Part shown: in pieces, positions 1 to 5,245 of the stretch
How the letters are laid out: each line of letters opens with the position of its first letter
How positions within the stretch are numbered: position 1 is the stretch's first letter
Assembly: GCA_900555065.1 (NCBI GenBank)
Contig: USJY01000124.1
Coordinates: forward strand, 1 to 5,245
Direction of reading: 5' to 3'
Source of the DNA: an uncultured Eubacteriales bacterium
GTDB lineage: Bacteria; Bacillota; Clostridia; Oscillospirales; UMGS1783
Length of the DNA: 5,245 nt
The notes under the pieces: model-generated
Databases searched by the model: none
What the model was told of the DNA's origin: nothing
Seen by the model: only the letters and a program-made list of their open reading frames with translations
Program-made: the position numbers and the translations under genes

Positions 1-1
1 C

Positions 2-2977
2 GCAGAACTTTTGGATATGGAGGAGGAGCTGGCCCGCTGTAATATCACGCACGACGCGTTTATGGAAGCGGCTTTGCAGGCGGACGGCGCGGGCAAACTG
101 ACGGAGCTGGCCCTCATTCTGGGTACCTATACGACGCTGCTGGAAACCAGCGGCGCCGAATTCCGCACCGCGGCCGATCTTGCGGCGCAGGCGCTCGATG
201 AAGACGCGGGCCTGCTCGAGGGCTGCAGCCTGTTTGTGGACGGGTTTTGGACCTTTTCCGTGCAGGAACATGCCCTTCTTGCGCGCCTACTGCCAAGGTG
301 CGACGTGCGCGTCAGCCTGTTTTGCGACGGGACGGAGGACTATGACGGCGGCTACGGCGTATTTTCGGATGTAAAGGCCACGGCCAAGACCCTGATCCAT
401 ACGGCGCAGCAGAACGGGACCGCGTATACCGTCAGGCACTTTGGGCGTGACGTGGCGCACGTCGGCGAAAGCCTGCGCTATTTGAGCGCCGCGCTGTTTA
501 CGGAGTCCGCGCCGTTTCCCGGCCCGCCGGACGGCGTCGCGCTTCACCTTGCGTCAGACCCGTTCCACGAGGCGGAATACGCCGCTTCACAGATCCGCCG
601 TCTCGTACGGGAAGAGGGTCTGCGCTACGGGGAGATCGCCGTTCTCTGCCGCGATCAGGACCAGTACCGAGGCGTGCTCGACAGCGTGTTCAAACAGCAT
701 GGCGTGCCCGTGTTTACAGACAAAAGAACGGAACTTCCAACAAAGCCGCTCGCCCTGTTCGTGCGCTCTGCGCTCGACATCGTCGGCGGCGATTTTACAG
801 GCGACGACGTGTTTACCCATATCAAGACCGGGCTGTGCGACCTCGACGCGCGGCAAATCGGCCTGCTGCAGCGCTACCATGAAATCTGGAATATCGCCCC
901 TGCCGCCTGGCTTAGGGGCGGGTTTACATATCATCCGGACGGGTTTTCCGACCTGCAGGGGGACGGCGTGCAGGCGCGCCTTGCGGAAATCAACCGCGCG
1001 CGCGACGCGGTGTTCGGGCCGCTTATACGCCTGCGGGAGTCCCTGCGCGGCGCGCCCGCCGCGCGTTGCGCCGCATTGTACGCGTTTTTACTGGAAAGTC
1101 GTATCCCGCAGAAACTGCAGCGCGAAGCGCAGACCCTGCTCGAACAGGGCGAGCCTGATCTTTCGCAGGAAGCGGCCCAGACCTGGGACGTATTTGTGCA
1201 GGTTCTCGACCAGCTCGCCGCAGCCGGCGGGGAAGAAGAAGTGGACGACGCCGCCTTTGCCGAACTACTCTTCTGCGCCCTTTCCACCTTTGACATCGGC
1301 AGGATCCCCACATCGCTCGACGAAGTGCTCGTCGGCAGCGTCGACCGTATTCGCGCCATCAATACCCGCGTCGTGTTCGTGCTGGGCGTGAACGAAGGCG
1401 AGTTCCCGCAGAACCTGCCCGAACGCGGTCTGCTGCGTGACGTCGACCGCCGCCGCCTGTTCGACGCCGGGCTCGAGCTGGAACCTGCGGCGGACGACCG
1501 CATTTTCCGGGAACGCCTGTATGCTTACTATGCGTTTACCATGCCCGCGCAGCGCCTGTATGTGCTGGCCCACCAGCTCGGTTCCGACCGGCGCGAACAG
1601 GCGCCGTCCTACTTTTTCGAAATGCTTCGGCAGATGTTTCCCGCGTTGTCCGTGACGCGCGACGAAACGCTCGGCGCGGCCGCAATTCAGGACAGGGCCT
1701 CCGCTTTCGCCGCCCTTTTGGGCGACCCGGCGCATTACGGCTCTCTGCGCGGCTTTTTCGAGGCGGACCCCGGCTATGCCGGCCCGCTTGCGCGCGCGGA
1801 GTCAATGCGTTCCTTCGGCCGGGATGAAGTCGCCCGCGCCCCCTGGGTCGAACGCCAGCTCGCCGAGGGCGCGTTCGAGGCGAGTCCCACCCGCATCGAG
1901 ACGTTCTACCGCTGCCGCTTTGCACACTTCTGCCGCTATATCCTGGGCGTTCGCCGCGAACGCGGCGCCAAGCTGGACGCGCCGCAGACCGGCACGTTTA
2001 TCCACCACGCGCTTGAACATATCCTGCGCGAGGTTATGGAAGCGGACCTGTGGGCGTTGGACGAAGCCGCGCTCCACGCGCGCGTCGAGCTTGTGACAAA
2101 GCGGTATCTCGACGGGTATCTGGGCGGTTCGCACGATAAGCCCGCCCGTTTCCGGTACCTGTTTTTCCGCCTGCAGGGGATCCTGGAGAGTCTGGTGGAC
2201 GCGCTTTTTACAGAGCTCAGGCAAAGCGGTTTTGTCGCCACCGACTTTGAGCTGGAGATCGGTGCGGACGGCGCGGTCCCGTCCATGCGCGTCGAGTACG
2301 AGGGCGGAAGCGTCCGCGTCCGGGGCGTGGCCGACAGAGTGGACGTATTCACCGCGCCGGATGGCCCCTATGTCCGCGTTGTCGACTATAAGACGGGCGA
2401 AAAACAGTTCCAGCTCGACGACGTGTATAACGGTCTGAATATGCAGATGCTCATCTATTTGTTCTCCATCTGCGAACACGGCGCGGCTCGCTATGGGCAA
2501 AATCCCCGTCCCGCCGGCATTCTGTACTATCCGGCGGACGACAGCGTGCTGCTAATCACCCGCGGAGAACCGGAAGAAGCGCTGGAAAAGCAGCTGAAAA
2601 AGCGTCACCGGCAAAACGGCCTTCTGCTGCGCAACGTTGAAATTCTGGAGCAGATGGAAAAGGATTTACAGGGCAATTACATACCGGTAAAGCTGAAAAA
2701 GGACGGCGGGCTTGATAAAGCGAGCTCCGTCACCACGGAAAAGGGTTTTGCCGCCATCCGCGCCCACGTTGAATCTCTGCTGATCAAGCTCGGCCGCGAG
2801 ATCCAGCGGGGCAGCGTCGGCCCAAATCCCTATAAAAAGGGCGGCTATAACTCCTGCCAGTTCTGCGAATACGCCGCAGTATGCGGCTACGAACCCACGC
2901 GCGGCGTGTTCCGCGTGTTTGAATCATATAAAGACAGTGATCTGAAAACTGCGGTAGAGGAGGCGGACGATGAATAG
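2..2977 (+). CDS. addB: AddB (RexB-type) subunit of the AddAB ATP-dependent helicase-nuclease, 5' end cut off by the window
   Basis: AddB pairs with AddA in the cytoplasm to resect double-strand DNA ends up to Chi and promote RecA loading. The frame is open from position 2 (first codons read A-E-L-L-D-M), so the TTG at 11 and ATG at 17 are internal and not starts. 991 codons are visible against a family length near 1,150, so about 100-120 N-terminal residues, including the P-loop-like segment, lie upstream. Numbering from the codon at 11, the C-terminal RecB-family nuclease is intact: G-x3-H-x3-E with H665, D775 in GVADRVDV, D792 and K794 in VVDYKTG, and Q812-x3-Y816. The iron-sulfur staple is complete: C635 in the YRCRF segment, then C949-x2-C952-x5-C958, the spacing known from Bacillus subtilis AddB. 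The central region (for example VVFVLGVNEGEFP) matches the degenerate helicase-like domain. It stops at TAG 2975-2977, inside the start of addA, so the two are translationally coupled. Identification is very secure. Confidence 0.96.
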   Translation, partial: AELLDMEEELARCNITHDAFMEAALQADGAGKLTELALILGTYTTLLETSGAEFRTAADLAAQALDEDAGLLEGCSLFVDGFWTFSVQEHALLARLLPRCDVRVSLFCDGTEDYDGGYGVFSDVKATAKTLIHTAQQNGTAYTVRHFGRDVAHVGESLRYLSAALFTESAPFPGPPDGVALHLASDPFHEAEYAASQIRRLVREEGLRYGEIAVLCRDQDQYRGVLDSVFKQHGVPVFTDKRTELPTKPLALFVRSALDIVGGDFTGDDVFTHIKTGLCDLDARQIGLLQRYHEIWNIAPAAWLRGGFTYHPDGFSDLQGDGVQARLAEINRARDAVFGPLIRLRESLRGAPAARCAALYAFLLESRIPQKLQREAQTLLEQGEPDLSQEAAQTWDVFVQVLDQLAAAGGEEEVDDAAFAELLFCALSTFDIGRIPTSLDEVLVGSVDRIRAINTRVVFVLGVNEGEFPQNLPERGLLRDVDRRRLFDAGLELEPAADDRIFRERLYAYYAFTMPAQRLYVLAHQLGSDRREQAPSYFFEMLRQMFPALSVTRDETLGAAAIQDRASAFAALLGDPAHYGSLRGFFEADPGYAGPLARAESMRSFGRDEVARAPWVERQLAEGAFEASPTRIETFYRCRFAHFCRYILGVRRERGAKLDAPQTGTFIHHALEHILREVMEADLWALDEAALHARVELVTKRYLDGYLGGSHDKPARFRYLFFRLQGILESLVDALFTELRQSGFVATDFELEIGADGAVPSMRVEYEGGSVRVRGVADRVDVFTAPDGPYVRVVDYKTGEKQFQLDDVYNGLNMQMLIYLFSICEHGAARYGQNPRPAGILYYPADDSVLLITRGEPEEALEKQLKKRHRQNGLLLRNVEILEQMEKDLQGNYIPVKLKKDGGLDKASSVTTEKGFAAIRAHVESLLIKLGREIQRGSVGPNPYKKGGYNSCQFCEYAAVCGYEPTRGVFRVFESYKDSDLKTAVEEADDE
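2956..2963 (+). promoter_or_regulatory. Shine-Dalgarno site for addA
   Basis: AGAGGAGG lies inside the last codons of addB, six bases before the ATG at 2970. It is a near-perfect anti-16S match with good spacing. It decides the addA start in favour of 2970 over the in-frame ATG at 3012, which has no comparable purine tract upstream. The 8-base overlap of addA start and addB stop (ATGAATAG) suggests translational coupling, which would help keep the two subunits in balance. Confidence 0.8.
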
Positions 2978-5245
2978 AGAGGGAACCCCCCTGCCCGTGT
3001 TCCGGGTCGTAATGAACCGTCCCGCCGCGCCGCAAACGCAGTCCGCGCCCGCATCCAATACGGCGTCCGGGCCGGACTGGACGCCCGCGCAGCAGGCCGC
3101 CATCCATACCGAAGGCGGTTCTCTGTACGTATCCGCCGCCGCCGGTTCAGGGAAGACGGCGGTGCTCACCCGCCGTATTATTGAAAAAATACGGCGCGGC
3201 GGCGACGTGCGCCGCCTGCTCGTCGTCACCTTTACCGTGTCGGCAGCAGGGGAGATGCGCACCCGTATCCGCGACGGCCTGCAAAAGGAGCTCGCCGCAA
3301 ACCCCGGCTCCCGTCATCTGCAGGCGCAGAGTATCCTGACCGGCCGCGCGAAAATCTGTACCATCGATTCCTTCTGCGCCGATCTTGTGCGCAGCAATTT
3401 CCATGCGCTTGGCCTCGCGCCCGATTTCCGGATCGCGGACGGCGCGGAGGAGGAGCTGCTGCGCCGCGCCGCGCTGACCGAGGTGTTTGAACAGTTCTAC
3501 GCCGGGGAAGACGCGGACTTTCTCGAGGGCGTGGCCCAGTTTTCCACGCAGAAGAACGACGAGGGATATTTTCAGACAGTGCTGTCCATCCTGGATTGGC
3601 TGGACAGCCTGCCCTATCCGCTCGAACAGTTTTCCAGATTTATGGAACAGTGGGACCCCTCGTGTACCGGCGGCCTGTACGCCTCGCCCTGGTTTGCCGA
3701 GGCGGCGCGGCATGCGCGTCATGTCCTGGCCCGCGCCGTCGCCTGTTACGACCGCATAGAAACCGCATTGGGCGAGGATGATTCACTACAAACCGCCTGG
3801 GGCGACGTGTTCGCCGCGGAACGGGCTGCCCTGGCCTCGCTTGTCGAGCGTATCGACGCGGAAGACTGGGCAGGCTTTGCCGCGGCCCTGCAGCGCGGCG
3901 TGTTCGGCTCGCTGCAGGGCCGGCGCGTGAAGGCGGAGTCAAGCGAAACGCTGCGCCGCAAAGCGTGGATACAGGAGCTGCGCGAACAGTGCAGAAAGGA
4001 TGTCCGTAAACTCCATCCCGGAATCTATTGGGGCTCGCAGGCGGACTACGGGCAGGACTTGAAGAAATTCTATCCGGTTCTGCGCGGTCTCAGCCGCGTG
4101 CTGGAGGCCTTCTATGCGCGGGACTGGGAGCTTAAACGCGCTAAAAATACCCTGACGTTTTCCGATATAACGCACTGCGCGCTGCGCCTGCTCGTAGCCG
4201 ATTACGACTGGACGACGGGCGCGCTGCGGCGCACTGCGCTTGCGGAAGAGCTCGCGGCGCAGCTGGATGAAATCTATATCGACGAATTTCAGGATACAAA
4301 CCTGTCCCAGAATCTCCTGTTCGAGGCCGTGTCCCGCGCAGGGGAAAACCTGTTTTGCGTAGGCGACGTCAAGCAGTCCATCTACCGCTTTCGCCGTGCC
4401 ATGCCGGAGCTGTTCCTGCAGAAGCTGGCAAGCGCGCGTCCTGTGGGCAAGGGTTTTCCCGCGGCAGTCCACCTGTCGCAGAATTTCCGCTCTGCCGAAG
4501 GCGTCCTTACCTTTGCCAACCGTTTCTTTGAACGCCTGATGCGCGCGGACGCCTGCGGCCTGGACTACGACGCGGACCAGCGCCTCTATCCCGGCGCCGC
4601 GTATCCGGAAGGCGACTATGAACCCGAATTACACCTGATCGAGCTCTATGGGAAAACGGACGGGGTCGATGCGGCCGGCGCGGACGCCGGTCAGGACGAG
4701 TCCGCGCCGGACAGCGACGAGCGCAAAGCACGCGCGCAGGCTCGCCTGTGTGCGCGGCGTATCCGGGAAATGATGGCGGAAGGCCGTACGGTCAGCGACC
4801 GGGCGGCAGGCGGGCAGCGCCCCATGCGGTATTCCGATATCGCCGTTCTCATGCGCAGCGCAAAGGACCGGGCCCGCGTTTACATCCAGGAGCTGCAGCA
4901 AGCGGGCATTCCCTGCTGGTCAGAGACGGCGGCGAGTTATTTTGAGAACTATGAGGTGCTGTTCACCCTCGCCTTTTTGGAGGCCATCGACAACCCCTGG
5001 TCCGATCTTTCCCTGACGGCGGCGCTGCTGTCCTTGTGCCTGCTCCTCTCCGGCTGCATGATGCCCCCGGCGGAGGGCACCGTCACCTCCTTTTCTCTGG
5101 AGGATATTCCCGCCTGGTCCGGGGAGCCCTACGTGGCCGTCGATGGCAACCAGCCGGATTTTCCGGAGGAGGACATGACCTCTGTGTCCTTTGAGACGTA
5201 CAGTGAGTTGGACACTCTGGGCCGCTGCGGCGTAGCCTATGCCAA
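2970..5245 (+). CDS. addA: AddA (RexA-type) helicase-nuclease subunit, N-terminal part only; the frame runs on into a foreign lipoprotein-nuclease sequence after about 5033
   Basis: AddA is the UvrD/RecB-like superfamily 1 motor of AddAB. Numbering from ATG 2970: Q motif WTPAQQ (W37, Q41); Walker A AAAGSGKT at 56-63 (K62, T63); motif Ia TFTVSAAGEM at 87-96, where the usual Asn after TFT is Val; TIDSF at 131-135; the family segment TFSDI around 397-400; Walker B D438-E439-F440-Q441-D442; motif III GDVKQSIYRFR from G465 (Q469, R473); motif IV QNFRS (N505, R507); and the 2A/2B-side segment YSDIAVLMRS around D623. A 36-residue Pro/Ala/Ser-rich leader precedes the Q motif, longer than usual. AddA similarity ends near S688 (codon 5031): after DLSLTAALLS the family normally continues with a Pro-containing RSP-type segment, but here a lipobox follows. 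Typical AddA has about 1,200 residues, so the 2B remainder, motifs V and VI and the C-terminal nuclease are absent. The frame has no stop before 5245. Identity as addA is very secure up to 5033; the tail is not AddA. Confidence 0.94.
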   Translation, partial: MNREGTPLPVFRVVMNRPAAPQTQSAPASNTASGPDWTPAQQAAIHTEGGSLYVSAAAGSGKTAVLTRRIIEKIRRGGDVRRLLVVTFTVSAAGEMRTRIRDGLQKELAANPGSRHLQAQSILTGRAKICTIDSFCADLVRSNFHALGLAPDFRIADGAEEELLRRAALTEVFEQFYAGEDADFLEGVAQFSTQKNDEGYFQTVLSILDWLDSLPYPLEQFSRFMEQWDPSCTGGLYASPWFAEAARHARHVLARAVACYDRIETALGEDDSLQTAWGDVFAAERAALASLVERIDAEDWAGFAAALQRGVFGSLQGRRVKAESSETLRRKAWIQELREQCRKDVRKLHPGIYWGSQADYGQDLKKFYPVLRGLSRVLEAFYARDWELKRAKNTLTFSDITHCALRLLVADYDWTTGALRRTALAEELAAQLDEIYIDEFQDTNLSQNLLFEAVSRAGENLFCVGDVKQSIYRFRRAMPELFLQKLASARPVGKGFPAAVHLSQNFRSAEGVLTFANRFFERLMRADACGLDYDADQRLYPGAAYPEGDYEPELHLIELYGKTDGVDAAGADAGQDESAPDSDERKARAQARLCARRIREMMAEGRTVSDRAAGGQRPMRYSDIAVLMRSAKDRARVYIQELQQAGIPCWSETAASYFENYEVLFTLAFLEAIDNPWSDLSLTAALLSLCLLLSGCMMPPAEGTVTSFSLEDIPAWSGEPYVAVDGNQPDFPEEDMTSVSFETYSELDTLGRCGVAYA
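5013..5036 (+). other. Probable chimeric breakpoint between addA and the lipoprotein nuclease
   Basis: Left of this interval the encoded protein (FENYEVL through EAIDNPWSDL) follows AddA. Right of it the protein is a lipoprotein signal core and a secreted nuclease. The seven codons from 5013 (LTAALLS) suit both: they resemble the AddA LAAVLRS-type segment and also a signal-peptide h-region. The exact breakpoint cannot be placed, and a short stretch of shared sequence may have mediated the join. The frame is preserved across it. No insertion-sequence end, inverted repeat or target duplication is visible. Assembly or library chimera is my leading explanation; genuine deletion or recombination is second. 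Confidence 0.72.
5034..5245 (+). CDS. Fragment of a secreted lipoprotein resembling DNA/RNA non-specific endonucleases (EndA / DNA-entry nuclease type), no start of its own and cut by the window end
   Basis: In the same frame as addA, codons 5034-5057 read LCLLLSGC, a hydrophobic signal-peptide core ending in a lipobox (L5046, S5049, G5052, C5055). This is what signal peptidase II would cleave and lipidate. A short Met/Pro linker follows, then WSGEPYVAVDGNQPDF and the pattern Y-S-E-L-D-x-L-G-R-C-G-V-A-Y-A near the end. These are the N-terminal signature of clostridial and streptococcal secreted non-specific nucleases, which degrade or take up extracellular DNA. I recognise this by pattern memory. 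The catalytic DRGH-type region would lie beyond 5245 and is not visible. No initiator Met, charged n-region or ribosome site precedes the hydrophobic core; those positions are occupied by addA. ATG 5058 follows the lipid-accepting Cys and is not a credible start. It could be another lipoprotein with a similar N-terminus, but it is not part of AddA. Confidence 0.68.
   Translation, partial: MCLLLSGCMMPPAEGTVTSFSLEDIPAWSGEPYVAVDGNQPDFPEEDMTSVSFETYSELDTLGRCGVAYA

Noticed and set aside
11..19. TTG at 11 or ATG at 17 as the true addB start
   Set aside because: The frame is open to the window edge and the protein would lack about a tenth of AddB, including its conserved N-terminal segment; no convincing ribosome site can be seen in the few bases available.
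549..1391. Plus-strand alternative frame of 280 codons within addB
   Set aside because: Composition is dominated by Arg, Ser, Ala, Pro and Cys as in out-of-frame GC-rich reading, and the overlapping addB frame is conserved throughout.
931..1503. Long minus-strand open frame (190 codons) opposite addB
   Set aside because: It is rich in Arg/Ser in the way expected from the antisense of GC-rich codons, shows no recognisable domain or ribosome site, and lies wholly within a well-conserved addB frame.
1802..2500. Minus-strand open frame of 232 codons opposite the addB nuclease domain
   Set aside because: It is a shadow of the real gene. The plus strand here encodes the conserved nuclease motifs and one Fe-S cysteine, and the antisense product resembles no family I know.
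3171..3196. Perfect 8-bp inverted repeat (CGCCGTAT / ATACGGCG) with a 10-base loop, considered as a terminator or operator
   Set aside because: It sits inside the addA helicase coding region, just after Walker A, has no following T-run, and is explained by the near-symmetric codons for RRIIEKIRR.
3147..3722. Minus-strand open frame of 191 codons opposite addA
   Set aside because: It is antisense to the Walker A through TIDSF region of addA, with no family resemblance or start signal. A high-GC shadow ORF.
5034..5245. A novel AddA-nuclease fusion defence system
   Set aside because: Tempting because both halves concern nucleases and the frame is kept. But the second half begins with an export signal and lipobox, and AddA is cut mid-domain, so an artefact or a disruptive rearrangement is far more likely than a working fusion.

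Overview
The window is a GC-rich (roughly 60% or more by eye) bacterial segment with one strand fully coding. Its gene content, the tight gene coupling and the protein family members present point to a high-GC Firmicute of the Clostridia type (Oscillospiraceae-like gut lineages are a fair guess). The sequence alone does not fix the species.

Layout: positions 2-2977 (+) hold the AddB subunit of the AddAB (RexBA) helicase-nuclease, entering the window already in frame and missing about its first 100-120 residues. At 2970, overlapping the addB stop by 8 bases and preceded by a strong Shine-Dalgarno, addA begins (+). It has clear superfamily 1 helicase motifs (Q motif, Walker A, Ia, TIDSF, Walker B, III, IV). 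AddA and AddB together process double-strand DNA ends: AddA supplies the ATP-driven motor and one nuclease, AddB supplies Chi recognition, a 4Fe-4S-stapled nuclease domain and structural support, and the complex loads RecA for recombinational repair.

The odd part is the right end. AddA similarity runs normally to about codon 688 (position 5033) and then stops abruptly. Without losing the reading frame, the sequence becomes the hydrophobic core and lipobox of a bacterial lipoprotein (LSGC, cysteine codon at 5055), followed by the start of what looks like a secreted DNA/RNA non-specific endonuclease (EndA/DNA-entry-nuclease-like). The frame stays open to the window edge at 5245. A lipoprotein signal in the middle of a cytoplasmic helicase makes no functional sense. 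I read this as a chimeric junction, either an assembly or cloning artefact or a genomic rearrangement, with the breakpoint somewhere in about 5013-5036. If real, it would destroy AddA.

There are no RNA genes, mobile elements, CRISPR arrays, terminators or intergenic stretches over 300 bases. The long minus-strand and alternative-frame ORFs are shadows of the GC-rich addB/addA frames.
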